DNA of 22,046 nucleotides from Candidatus Accumulibacter sp. UBA704 (GCA_002304785.1 DBMG01000150.1:1-22046), one strand, 5' to 3'; positions 1 through 7,640 are shown, counted from the first letter of the stretch. The notes: generated by a model from the letters alone, not told the origin. Numbers and translations: made by a program.

Positions 1-122
1 GTCAACTCGCTCCACGTGGGTTGTGGAGGAGTCACGATTAGCGCAGGGTTGGTTGTTTGAGCCTGGCCAGTGAAAGTCAGCAAAAGCCCGAGGACTACCG
101 CGGCGACGTGCTGTTTAGCCAT
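1..122 (-). CDS. DUF3106 family secreted protein, N-terminal fragment
   Basis: Only the first 40 codons are inside the window; the gene runs off the left edge. Translation from the ATG at 122 gives MAKQHVAAVVLGLLLTFTGQ followed by AQ, a typical Sec signal peptide (one Lys, hydrophobic core, cleavage after an Ala-containing segment). The mature start contains LIVTPPQPTWSELT, which resembles the 'TPPQ..W..L.P.Q' repeats of DUF3106 proteins. An AAGGG Shine-Dalgarno lies about nine bases before the ATG. The start overlaps the end of the DUF3619 gene by 28 bases, so it is the third gene of the sigma factor operon. Its function is unknown; a periplasmic location is inferred from the signal peptide. 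The family call rests on a short fragment and on gene order. Confidence 0.6.
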   Translation of the reverse strand, partial: MAKQHVAAVVLGLLLTFTGQAQTTNPALIVTPPQPTWSEL

Positions 123-472
123 GCAGCGAAGCCCTTGTCGGTGAAAGCGGCAATTGGCAGTTCGTCGGAAAGGATCGCCGAGTCGATGTTCCCCAATTCT
201 TGCACACGCTGGTCGGCGACCCAGTACGTTGAATAAAGTGCGCACAACAGCAACGCCATCGCCGCAAGGAATTGGTTGACGCGCAAATTGCCGAAGCTGA
301 GCGAGAACAGATTGCCGGCCGTGGCCAGGATCGGGTTTGTCACGGGCTGTTTCTGGCAGGCGAGCGCGGCATTACGCGCGGCGGCGAGCCGATCAAGTGT
401 TTCCGGGCGAAGGTCGTGCAACCCGCGGTTCAGGTGTTGCCGGACCTTGTAGGCGAAATGTTGCTCGTTCAT
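95..472 (-). CDS. DUF3619 family membrane protein
   Basis: This is a 125-residue protein with one predicted membrane segment at about residues 67-86 (FLAAMALLLCALYSTYWV). It has a basic N-terminal half, presumably cytoplasmic, and a C-terminal tail with ELPIAAFTDKGFAAWL, the conserved end of DUF3619 proteins. The longer reading frame to 529 is not used: the ATG at 472 overlaps the stop codon of the sigma factor as ATGA, and GGGAA precedes it at suitable distance. DUF3619 genes usually sit directly after a sigma factor gene in betaproteobacteria. A role as a membrane partner or anti-sigma-like regulator is an inference from that position only; no anti-sigma motif is visible. Confidence 0.75.
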   Translation of the reverse strand: MNEQHFAYKVRQHLNRGLHDLRPETLDRLAAARNAALACQKQPVTNPILATAGNLFSLSFGNLRVNQFLAAMALLLCALYSTYWVADQRVQELGNIDSAILSDELPIAAFTDKGFAAWLNSTSPR

Positions 473-1032
473 AACGTGATTCCCTTTGCCTTCAGAGCTG
501 TAGCCAACGTGTGCGTAGCGCGCGAACAATGCGTTTTTACGCTGCCTTCCGAGCAGCCCATTGCAGAAGCGGTCTCTGCCACGTCCATGTCTTCCCAGTA
601 ACGCATGAGGAAGGCTTCGCGTTGACGCGCTGGTAAAAGTTTTATCTCTTTTTCAATTATATCAATAACTTGAGATTGCTGAAGCTGCCCTTCCGGAGTG
701 TTTGGGGTATAGGATCCGGAATCGACCTCAAGAGTTTCCAGCGGGTCGTGGTCTTCGTCATCTCCCGATGAAAATGATGAAAGCAGCGTGGTCCACAGCG
801 AGCGCACCTTGCTGCGCCGGTAATGGTCGCGAATGGTGTTCTGGATGATGCGCTGAAATAGCATGGGCAGCTCGTCAGTCGGGCGGTCGCCGTACTTCTC
901 GGCAAGCTTCATCATCGAATCCTGCACGATGTCGAGAGCCGTCTCCTCGTTGCGAACAGCGAACATCGCCTGCTTAAAGGCGCGTCTTTCGGAGGCGGCA
1001 AGAAAGTCCGACAGTTCGCGTTGACTAGCCAG
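469..1032 (-). CDS. ECF-like RNA polymerase sigma factor, probable CTG start
   Basis: Translation gives a two-domain sigma factor of about 187 residues. Sigma region 2 spans about residues 15-80 (RAFKQAMFAVRNEETALDIVQDSM, with the -10-binding helix near FQRIIQNTIRDHYRR). Region 4.2 spans about 135-185 (LPARQREAFLMRYWEDMDVAE and a helix-turn-helix GCSEGSVKTHCSRA). The acidic linker in between is variable in this family. No ATG or GTG exists at the expected N-terminus. The reading frame opens with TTG at 1095, but that codon has no properly spaced ribosome site. AAGGA followed by seven bases precedes a CTG at 1032, which would begin (M)ASQRELSDFL, the usual N-terminus of this betaproteobacterial family as I remember it. 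Its stop overlaps the DUF3619 start, so the two are translationally coupled. Target promoters are unknown. Confidence 0.85.
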   Translation of the reverse strand: MASQRELSDFLAASERRAFKQAMFAVRNEETALDIVQDSMMKLAEKYGDRPTDELPMLFQRIIQNTIRDHYRRSKVRSLWTTLLSSFSSGDDEDHDPLETLEVDSGSYTPNTPEGQLQQSQVIDIIEKEIKLLPARQREAFLMRYWEDMDVAETASAMGCSEGSVKTHCSRATHTLATALKAKGITL

Positions 1033-1103
1033 AATCGGATCCTTGTGGGTGGTTGGAAGGTGATCGTGACGTCTACAAAGGCGGCGGCAAAACAACCTCA
1101 GTC

Positions 1104-1132
1104 TTGACCAAATTTGGCCCAGGCTTTAACGT
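1104..1132 (+). promoter_or_regulatory. possible sigma-70 promoter of the ilv operon
   Basis: TTGACC at 1104-1109 is separated by 17 bases from TAACGT at 1127-1132, about 43 bases before the ilvI start. The -35 element is good and the -10 is weak (TA and final T match). The space between the sigma factor gene and ilvI is only about 140 bases and must hold both divergent promoters. No branched-chain-rich leader peptide or attenuator is visible. Confidence 0.3.
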
Positions 1133-1174
1133 TGCCAGCTTTTTGCAGCATTTTTTCTTTGTAAGGCGAAAACT

Positions 1175-2878
1175 ATGACCATGATGACCGGTGCGGAGAT
1201 TGTAATCAGGTGCCTGCAGGAAGAAAAGGTCGATTATGTCTTTGGCTATCCGGGTGGGTCGGTCCTGCACATTTACGACGAGTTGTTCAAACAGGACAAG
1301 GTGAAGCATATTCTCGTCCGGCACGAACAGGCGGCCGTACACGCGGCGGATGCCTTTTCCCGTTCGACGCAGCGTGTCGGAGTGGCCATGGTGACATCCG
1401 GGCCGGGGGCGACCAATGCGGTGACCGGGATCGCAACAGCCTATATGGATTCGATTCCGTTGGTGGTTATTTCCGGACAGGTTCCGACGACCTATATCGG
1501 CCAGGATGCCTTCCAGGAGTGCGATACCGTGGGGATCACGCGTCCTTGTGTGAAGCACAATTTCCTGGTCAAGGACGTTCGGGACCTCGCCGCGACGATC
1601 AAGAAGGCCTTCTACATTGCAAGTACCGGACGTCCCGGCCCCGTCGTAGTTGACGTGCCGAAGGACATAACGGCGGCCAAGTGCAAGTTCGAGTATCCGG
1701 CAGAAGTCAAGTTGCGCTCGTACAACCCCGTCATCAAGGGGCATTCCGGGCAGATCAAGAAAGCGATACAGCTGTTGTTGGGAGCCAAGCGGCCGATGAT
1801 CTACACCGGTGGCGGTGTGATCCTGTCCAATGCCTCGGAGCAGCTCACCCGGCTGACCCGTCTGCTCGGGTTTCCGATTACTAATACCCTTATGGGCCTG
1901 GGCGCCTATCCGGGAACCGATCGCTTGTTTCTGGGCATGCCCGGGATGCACGGGACTGTCGAGGCCAATATGGCGATGCAGAACTGCGACGTCCTGCTGG
2001 CCATCGGTACTCGGTTCGATGATCGCGTGATCGGCAATCCGGAGAATTTCGCTACCGTTCCGCGCAAGATCATTCATGTCGATATCGATCCTTCCTCGAT
2101 TTCCAAGCGCGTGCGCGTCGATGTGCCGATCGTCGGCAATGTGCAGGATGTCCTTGATGAAATGATTCGCCTGCTGGAGGTGGAGCAGGACAAGAAGGAT
2201 ATTTCAGACTGGTGGTCGGAGATCGAGGGATGGCGTGCCCGGCAATGCATGAACTATGCAATGAAGGACGCCATCATGCCCCAGTACGTGATCGAGCAAT
2301 TGTGGGAGATCACGGGAGGGGATGCAATCATCACGTCCGATGTCGGCCAGCACCAGATGTGGGCCGCTCAGTACTATAAGTTCGACAAGCCGCGTCGCTG
2401 GCTCAATTCGGGTGGATTGGGCACCATGGGCGTGGGTTTGCCTTACGCCATCGGAGCCGCGTTTGCCAATCCGGACAGGCAAGTGGCCTGCGTGACCGGC
2501 GACGGGTCGATCCAGATGTGTATTCAGGAATTGTCGACGGCCAAGCAGTTCGGTTTGCCGATCAAGATCATCAACCTTAACAACCGCTACCTCGGCATGG
2601 TCCGGCAGTGGCAGGAAATGTTCTACAGCCGGCGGTATTCGCAGACGTATATGGACTCGATTCCGGATTTCGTGAAACTGGCTGAAGCCTATGGGCACGT
2701 GGGGATTCGGGTCGATAAGCCCGAAGACGTGGTGCCAGCCTTGAAAAAAGCATTTATCGATCACAAGGACGATCTGGTCTTTCTCGACATCCGGACTGCA
2801 CGGGAGGCCAATGTGTTCCCGATGGTCGCGGCAGGCAAGGGATTGTCCGAGATGGTTCTGGCCGACGAAAATCTGTAA
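1175..2878 (+). CDS. ilvI: acetolactate synthase, catalytic (large) subunit
   Basis: This 567-residue protein is full length for the family. It catalyses the first common step of valine, leucine and isoleucine synthesis: condensing two pyruvates, or pyruvate with 2-oxobutyrate. It needs thiamine diphosphate, Mg and FAD. The catalytic glutamate is in LVRHEQAAVHAADAF (Glu51). The diphosphate-binding motif begins GDGSIQ at 443 and ends NLNN at 467-470. The central domain has the FAD-linked pattern around TRFDDRVIGN. Three ATGs lie close together (1175, 1181, 1184); the first is chosen because AGGCG lies eight bases before it. It is the first gene of ilvI-ilvH-ilvC. The symbol could equally be ilvB by other naming schemes. 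Confidence 0.97.
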   Translation: MTMMTGAEIVIRCLQEEKVDYVFGYPGGSVLHIYDELFKQDKVKHILVRHEQAAVHAADAFSRSTQRVGVAMVTSGPGATNAVTGIATAYMDSIPLVVISGQVPTTYIGQDAFQECDTVGITRPCVKHNFLVKDVRDLAATIKKAFYIASTGRPGPVVVDVPKDITAAKCKFEYPAEVKLRSYNPVIKGHSGQIKKAIQLLLGAKRPMIYTGGGVILSNASEQLTRLTRLLGFPITNTLMGLGAYPGTDRLFLGMPGMHGTVEANMAMQNCDVLLAIGTRFDDRVIGNPENFATVPRKIIHVDIDPSSISKRVRVDVPIVGNVQDVLDEMIRLLEVEQDKKDISDWWSEIEGWRARQCMNYAMKDAIMPQYVIEQLWEITGGDAIITSDVGQHQMWAAQYYKFDKPRRWLNSGGLGTMGVGLPYAIGAAFANPDRQVACVTGDGSIQMCIQELSTAKQFGLPIKIINLNNRYLGMVRQWQEMFYSRRYSQTYMDSIPDFVKLAEAYGHVGIRVDKPEDVVPALKKAFIDHKDDLVFLDIRTAREANVFPMVAAGKGLSEMVLADENL

Positions 2879-2890
2879 GGGAGCGACAAC

Positions 2891-3382
2891 ATGCGACACA
2901 TCATCTCAATCCTGCTGGAAAACGAGGCCGGTGCCCTCTCGCGGGTGGCCGGGCTTTTCTCGGCGCGCGGGTATAATATCGAAACGCTGACGGTTGCTCC
3001 GACCGAGGATATGTCCTTGTCCCGGCTGACTATCGTTACGTCCGGCAGCGACGAAATCATCGAGCAGATCACCAAGCAGCTTAACAAGCTCATCGACGTC
3101 ATCAAGGTCGTCGATCTATCCGAGGCGGCTCATATCGAGCGCGAACTGATGTTGATCAAGGTCCGGGCAACCGGCAAGGATCGCGAGGAAATGAAGCGGA
3201 TGGCCGATATATTCCGCGGACGCATCATCGACGTAACCGAGGCGACCTACGTGATCGAATTGACAGGAAGCGGTTCGAAGCTCGATTCTTTCATCCAGGC
3301 TATCGATGCGGATCTGATCCTTGAGACGGTGCGTACAGGTGTAAGCGGTATCGGTCGTGGCGACAGGGTTCTGAAGGTCTGA
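2891..3382 (+). CDS. ilvH: acetolactate synthase, regulatory (small) subunit
   Basis: This 163-residue protein binds the large subunit, activates it and confers feedback inhibition by valine. The N-terminal ACT domain covers about residues 3-76 (HIISILLENEAGALSRVAGL, then the GYNIETLTVAPTED signature). The C-terminal domain spans about 80-160 (ELMLIKVRATGKDREEM, then IDVTEATYVIELTG). AAGGGAG directly after the ilvI stop serves as ribosome site; the gap between the genes is 12 bases, consistent with coupled production of the two subunits. Confidence 0.96.
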   Translation: MRHIISILLENEAGALSRVAGLFSARGYNIETLTVAPTEDMSLSRLTIVTSGSDEIIEQITKQLNKLIDVIKVVDLSEAAHIERELMLIKVRATGKDREEMKRMADIFRGRIIDVTEATYVIELTGSGSKLDSFIQAIDADLILETVRTGVSGIGRGDRVLKV

Positions 3383-3413
3383 TTTTTCCAGTTTTTTACT
3401 CGAAAGGAATAAC

Positions 3414-4430
3414 ATGAAGGTTTATTACGACAAGGACGCGGATCTTTCCCTGATCAAGGGCAAGAAGGTCGCCATCATCGGTTATGGTTCTCAAGGCCAT
3501 GCGCATGCACAGAACCTCAGCGACTCAGGCGTCAAGGTGACCGTCGGTCTGCGCAAGGGCGGGGCTTCCTGGAGCAAGGTCGAGAAGGCCGGTATCAAGG
3601 TCGAGGAAGTGGCCAAGGCGGTCAAGGGTGCCGATGTCGTGATGATGCTGTTGCCCGACGAAAACATCCCGGCTGTGTATTACAACGACGTTGAGCCGAA
3701 TATCAAAAAAGGCGCGGCGCTGGCTTTCGCGCACGGATTCAATATTCACTACAACCAAGTGGTGCCACGCGCCGACCTCGACGTGATCATGGTCGCGCCG
3801 AAGGGGCCGGGCCATACGGTCCGCTCGGAATTCCTCAAGGGCGGTGGCGTTCCCTCGTTGATCGCCGTGCATCAGGATACGTCGAAGAAAGCGCGCGACA
3901 TCGCCCTGTCGTACGCCGCTGCCAACGGCGGAACCAAGGGGGGCGTGATCGAGACCTCGTTCCGTGAAGAAACGGAAACCGACCTCTTCGGCGAACAGTG
4001 CGTGCTCTGCGGTGGCGCCGTCGAACTCGTCAAGATGGGATTCGAAACGCTGGTCGAGGCCGGATACGCGCCCGAGATGGCCTATTTCGAGTGCCTGCAC
4101 GAACTCAAGTTGATCGTCGATCTGATGTATGAAGGCGGTATCGCCAACATGAACTACTCGATCTCGAACAACGCCGAGTACGGCGAGTACGTGACCGGGC
4201 CGGAAGTCATCAACGAGGAGTCGCGTTACGCCATGCGTGAGGCGCTCAAGCGCATTCAGAACGGCGAATATGCCAAGAATTTCATTCTGGAAGGCCGTAC
4301 CAACTATCCTTCGATGACGGCGCAACGCCGTCTGGTGGCGGCGCATCAGATTGAAGTCGTGGGCGCAAAACTGCGCGACATGATGCCGTGGATCAAGAAG
4401 AACAAACTGGTCGACCAGACCAAGAACTAA
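3414..4430 (+). CDS. ilvC: ketol-acid reductoisomerase (NADP+), class I
   Basis: This 338-residue protein is the short class I form. It converts acetolactate or acetohydroxybutyrate to the dihydroxy acid by Mg-dependent alkyl migration and NADPH reduction. The Rossmann motif GYGSQGHAHAQNL starts at residue 23, and the loop with LRKGGASWSK fits NADPH preference. The catalytic C-terminal knotted domain shows APKGPGHTVR, the metal-binding ETDLFGEQ and the SNNAEYGEY region. AAAGGA precedes the ATG by six bases. It is the third gene of the ilv operon, 31 bases after ilvH, and is followed by an intrinsic terminator. Confidence 0.98.
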   Translation: MKVYYDKDADLSLIKGKKVAIIGYGSQGHAHAQNLSDSGVKVTVGLRKGGASWSKVEKAGIKVEEVAKAVKGADVVMMLLPDENIPAVYYNDVEPNIKKGAALAFAHGFNIHYNQVVPRADLDVIMVAPKGPGHTVRSEFLKGGGVPSLIAVHQDTSKKARDIALSYAAANGGTKGGVIETSFREETETDLFGEQCVLCGGAVELVKMGFETLVEAGYAPEMAYFECLHELKLIVDLMYEGGIANMNYSISNNAEYGEYVTGPEVINEESRYAMREALKRIQNGEYAKNFILEGRTNYPSMTAQRRLVAAHQIEVVGAKLRDMMPWIKKNKLVDQTKN

Positions 4431-4446
4431 CCTTCGCGGTTTCACG

Positions 4447-4467
4447 ACGGGCGTTCGTCCCGTTTTT
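4447..4467 (+). terminator. rho-independent terminator after ilvC
   Basis: ACGGG (4447-4451) pairs with CCCGT (4459-4463) around a seven-base loop containing TTCG, and a T5 run follows. It lies 16 bases after the ilvC stop. It probably ends or attenuates the ilv transcript before psd. Confidence 0.65.
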
Positions 4468-4469
4468 GC

Positions 4470-4501
4470 TTTGGGCGGTGTCGGACTTCGACCCGCCCAA
4501 A
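4470..4501. repeat. perfect long inverted repeat ahead of psd
   Basis: TTTGGGCGG (4470-4478) is perfectly complementary to CCGCCCAAA (4493-4501). Inside it GTCG (4480-4483) pairs with CGAC (4489-4492), giving a 13-bp stem with a single bulged T and a five-base loop. No T run follows, so it is not a standard terminator. It ends about five bases before the AAGGAA ribosome site of psd. It could protect or regulate the psd mRNA, or act with the preceding terminator; which is unknown. Confidence 0.6.
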
Positions 4502-4518
4502 GGCTTATAAGGAATCAC

Positions 4519-5154
4519 ATGAACTATCCGCATCCGTTTCTTGCCCGGGAAGGCTGGCCGTTCATCGCCGGGTCCTTGGCGCTTGCCCTGCTGGTTTCCG
4601 CTGCCGGATTCTGGTCGCTGCCATTCTGGCTGATCTTTATCTTTTGCCTGCAGTTCTTCCGCGATCCGGCCCGAGTCGTTGCCGGCGGCCCGAAAAGCGT
4701 GGTGGCTCCTGCCGATGGGCGAATCGTTGTCGTCGAGGAAACAAACGATCCTTACCTGAACCGTCGGGCGCTAAAGGTCAGCGTGTTCATGAACGTGTTC
4801 AACGTGCATTCGAATCGCTCACCGATCGAATGCTCCGTTCAGCAGAAGTGGTACAACCCGGGCAGTTTTCTCAACGCGTCGCTGGACAAGGCTTCAGTCG
4901 AGAATGAACGCTGCGCGCTGCACCTGAAGACACGTGATGGGCAAGATATTACGTGCGTTCAGATTGCCGGTCTTGTTGCACGCAGGATTCTGAATTACGT
5001 TGAAGCGAGTGCCACGTTGGCTGCAGGCCAGCGGTACGGTTTCATTCGTTTTGGTTCCCGAGTGGATCTTTATCTTCCTCTCGACGCTCAGGTCAAGGTG
5101 GTCATCGGGGAGCGGGTGTTTGCTTCCAGCAGCGTTCTTGCCGAGTTGGCTTGA
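4519..5154 (+). CDS. psd: phosphatidylserine decarboxylase proenzyme, short form
   Basis: This 211-residue protein makes phosphatidylethanolamine from phosphatidylserine at the inner membrane. The sequence has two hydrophobic N-terminal stretches (about 15-30 and 32-47), then QFFRDPAR, PADGRIV and the FMNVFNVHSNRSP motif around residues 90-102. The maturation site RFGSRVD puts the self-cleavage between Gly179 and Ser180; Ser180 becomes the pyruvoyl cofactor of the small alpha chain. The frame is open to 4471, but the ATG at 4519 has AAGGAA at good distance and gives the usual N-terminus. In related genomes psd follows ilvC and is followed by pssA and leuA; here a YihY-type gene comes next instead. 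Confidence 0.95.
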   Translation: MNYPHPFLAREGWPFIAGSLALALLVSAAGFWSLPFWLIFIFCLQFFRDPARVVAGGPKSVVAPADGRIVVVEETNDPYLNRRALKVSVFMNVFNVHSNRSPIECSVQQKWYNPGSFLNASLDKASVENERCALHLKTRDGQDITCVQIAGLVARRILNYVEASATLAAGQRYGFIRFGSRVDLYLPLDAQVKVVIGERVFASSSVLAELA

Positions 5155-5254
5155 CTGATTTTGCCGCTTCGATCGAAGCTGCCTCTTGCAGGAGAGTGAG
5201 GCGGAAGAGAGTCGAGGCCGTTTGGGCCGGACAAGAAACGGTCATTTGGAATCA

Positions 5255-6097
5255 ATGAAAAGCTGGTTTGCCTCCGTGCGTTGTTTTGTGACCCGGGTTC
5301 TCCTCAGATTCGTCGAGGAAGGCCTTGACCAGACCTCCGCCGCCCTGGCCTTTACTACCCTCCTTTCAATCGTGCCGCTCGTTGCCGTCGTGCTCGGTGC
5401 CATGTCGGCTATGCCTTCATTCCTGGTGATGGTCGATCACCTGGACGGCGTTGTGCGGAACATGCTTCCCGCGCGTAGCGCCGGTTTGATCGTCGAGCAT
5501 GTGCTTGAATTTTCGCAGAAGGCGTTGAACGTCACGGTCGTCGGTTTGCTGGTCCTGATCGCAACGGTCTTTCTCCTGTTGCAGACAGTTGAGCGGGCCT
5601 TCAACAATGTTTGGAAGACAAAAGAGACACGTTCCTGGTGGCGGCGCGTAGGGCTGTATTCGGCCCTTATCTTGCTATGGCCGCTGGTCGTGGCGTATGT
5701 TGTGGCCGCAATATCCTTCGCCGTGAGTCTCTCCGCCGGGTTGGTGGTCGAGCAGAAATGGTTGCACAGTCTGTTGTCAAGAGCGACGGTGGTGTCAGTT
5801 TCAGCCGTGTTCTTCGCCGGCCTCTATTACGTCGTTCCCAACGTCCGGGTCAAGGTGAGCGATGCCTTGTACGCCGGCTTTTTTGCGGCTTTCGGGTTCC
5901 TGTTGATGCAGAAGGGGTTCGAAGTCTATCTGGCGTATTTTCCGTCCGTTACCCTGGTCTATGGAGCCTTCGCAACGGTGCCGATCTTCCTGTTGTGGTT
6001 GTACTTGTCCTGGGCTGTAGTCCTGCTCGGGGCGCTTGTCGCAGCGACCCTTCTCGAATTCAGGTGTAGGAAGAGCGTACCGGCTGATCGCAATTAG
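5255..6097 (+). CDS. YihY/BrkB family (UPF0761) inner membrane protein
   Basis: This is an integral membrane protein of 280 residues with about six hydrophobic helices (roughly 30-50, 92-112, 130-155, 172-192, 205-228 and 240-262). The family signature near the C-terminus is VYGAFATVPIFLLWLYLSW, followed by LLGALVA. The family was once called ribonuclease BN, but that activity belongs to another gene; the real function is not settled. The frame is open from a TTG at 5186, but the ATG at 5255 gives the conserved start (MKSWFASVRCFVTRVLLRF), although its ribosome site (GGAA) is weak. Its TAG stop overlaps the stop codon of the convergent PilZ-like gene, leaving no room for a terminator. Confidence 0.88.
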   Translation: MKSWFASVRCFVTRVLLRFVEEGLDQTSAALAFTTLLSIVPLVAVVLGAMSAMPSFLVMVDHLDGVVRNMLPARSAGLIVEHVLEFSQKALNVTVVGLLVLIATVFLLLQTVERAFNNVWKTKETRSWWRRVGLYSALILLWPLVVAYVVAAISFAVSLSAGLVVEQKWLHSLLSRATVVSVSAVFFAGLYYVVPNVRVKVSDALYAGFFAAFGFLLMQKGFEVYLAYFPSVTLVYGAFATVPIFLLWLYLSWAVVLLGALVAATLLEFRCRKSVPADRN

Positions 6098-7599
6098 CAG
6101 CCTTGTTGCTCTGTCTCGATTTCGTATATTTCAATCTGGCCGTTCTGCTCGCCGCGTTGTCCGGTGTTTATCTCGCGTACTTCGATATTGTCCTTTTCGA
6201 TGATCAGCACTAGGTTTTTCGTGTGTCCGGCGAGCATTCCGGACGGAACAACCATGCTTTCTTCCGGACGGAGCACCGGCGTTGCGGGCAGAACGAGCAC
6301 GGGTCGGCAGGCGTTTCCGTCGGTGCCTGACGGCAGGGCAAGGTCTGCCGCGATGGCGTTCGCGGACAGAATCTGAAGTCCGAGTTCGAGGTGCTCCTGA
6401 TTTTCCGAAAGTACCCAGCGGATGATGCACAACTGCCAGTTGTTTCCGGTTTCGGTCTTCAGGGCAACAACATCACCGACCGTGATTGGCCCTGTTCTGC
6501 CCGAGACATGCATGATTGAATACCCGTCCGGGCTTTCATTGACGATCATCCAGTTTGAAGTTTCTGCCGAAACAGGCCGTTTTTGAAAGAGCTGGTATAT
6601 CTTGTTCAAACCGGCACACAACTGTGCGCGATAGTTCTGTCGCCGTCGCGGGAAGCGACGCTTCCCTGGATCGCCCCAGTGGACACTCAGCCGACGCAGG
6701 ACGCCGCGGCCGGCCGGAGTGGCGGCATATTCAGGCAACTCAAGCTGTTTCGCGCCCGCACCGGAGTCCAGCGCCTCCAACTGGTTGGCCAACAGATCGG
6801 CCAGTCGCCCGCAGGAAAAATACCGAACCGGTGTTTCCTGCGGTGGGGGCTTTCTCGAGCAGGGGGTCGCCGGAGCGTCGCGCACGGGATCGATCCAAAA
6901 CATCTCCGGGTTGCGATCAGGTTTGTCCCGGTTAGAGTCAATCTGGCTGGAGAACCGTTCCAGATAGGCATCAAGAAACAAAATCTCGCGGGCCGTAAAA
7001 GATGCCGGTTGCGCGCAGCCAAGCAGGACAGCGGCGTAATACTCATCCTGCAACGGGCGGGTTGTCCCTTCCGGCGTATTGCGTGTGATCCCCTGCTGCC
7101 GGGCGAGGTCATAAGTCTGGTGCAGCTTTCTCCAGATACCAATCCCGGGTGGAGACGCCGTCAGGCTTCCGATGAGCAGGTGGCGGGATAGGGCGTGCAG
7201 AGTCCTCCAAAGGGCAAGATCTGGGGCAATACATGAGCCTGTCTGTCCCAGGCTGTCATTCTTATCGTGCAGGTCCAGGAACTGCTCGGCAATGCCATAC
7301 AGCATTTCCTGCATGGTCCGGATGACTTGCCTGGCTTTTCCGGGGACGGGCACAGGTGTGTCGACAAGATCGGGAATCAGCTTCTCGACGCAGGTCATTC
7401 CTCGCATGTAGACTCTGTCCAGAACCTCAGCTCGCTTTGGAAGCGGCACTTCGGCACTCCCAAAACCGTGCAGATGCTCGCATAACGCCGAGATGGATTC
7501 GGCAGGGCTGGACAGATCCGGTGAATCCAGCCAGGCGTTCAGGCTGGAGAGCGATGTGCCGGGTGTCTTGTTGCCGGTCTCTGAATACGAATCTGGCAT
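6094..7599 (-). CDS. PilZ-like protein, putative c-di-GMP effector
   Basis: This 501-residue cytoplasmic protein has no signal peptide or membrane helix. The N-terminal 300 residues are largely helical and I do not recognise them. The C-terminal third has both halves of the PilZ c-di-GMP signature: RQNYR (Arg320, Arg324) and, 29 residues later, NESPDG (354-359), the (D/N)xSxxG motif. A beta-rich stretch follows (PITVGDVVAL, WQLCIIRWV, HLELGLQIL). C-di-GMP binding is inferred from these motifs; the partner is unknown. The start is chosen at the ATG at 7599. A TTG at 7665 with AGGA eight bases upstream would add 22 residues, but a good -10 box at 7641-7646 lies between the two, which favours 7599. 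It is transcribed alone, divergent from rpsP. Confidence 0.75.
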   Translation of the reverse strand: MPDSYSETGNKTPGTSLSSLNAWLDSPDLSSPAESISALCEHLHGFGSAEVPLPKRAEVLDRVYMRGMTCVEKLIPDLVDTPVPVPGKARQVIRTMQEMLYGIAEQFLDLHDKNDSLGQTGSCIAPDLALWRTLHALSRHLLIGSLTASPPGIGIWRKLHQTYDLARQQGITRNTPEGTTRPLQDEYYAAVLLGCAQPASFTAREILFLDAYLERFSSQIDSNRDKPDRNPEMFWIDPVRDAPATPCSRKPPPQETPVRYFSCGRLADLLANQLEALDSGAGAKQLELPEYAATPAGRGVLRRLSVHWGDPGKRRFPRRRQNYRAQLCAGLNKIYQLFQKRPVSAETSNWMIVNESPDGYSIMHVSGRTGPITVGDVVALKTETGNNWQLCIIRWVLSENQEHLELGLQILSANAIAADLALPSGTDGNACRPVLVLPATPVLRPEESMVVPSGMLAGHTKNLVLIIEKDNIEVREINTGQRGEQNGQIEIYEIETEQQGC

Positions 7600-7640
7600 G
7601 GAAAAGAGGAGGGTTGGAGGAGGAGTCTGGGCTGAGCGTG

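Noticed and set aside
1096..1174. Attenuator with leader peptide ahead of ilvI
   Set aside because: No small frame rich in Leu, Ile or Val codons and no terminator hairpin is present in this short gap.
1073..2077. 334-codon open frame on the minus strand opposite ilvI
   Set aside because: It is fully antisense to a clear acetolactate synthase and its His/Arg/Gly-rich translation resembles no protein. High GC leaves long shadow frames.
3525..4445. 306-codon minus-strand frame opposite ilvC
   Set aside because: Shadow of ilvC; the product is rich in His, Arg and Val and shows no domain.
5166..5179. Perfect palindrome GCTTCGATCGAAGC between psd and the YihY gene, considered as terminator
   Set aside because: The perfect palindrome leaves no loop for more than about five pairs and no T run follows. 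It may be chance.
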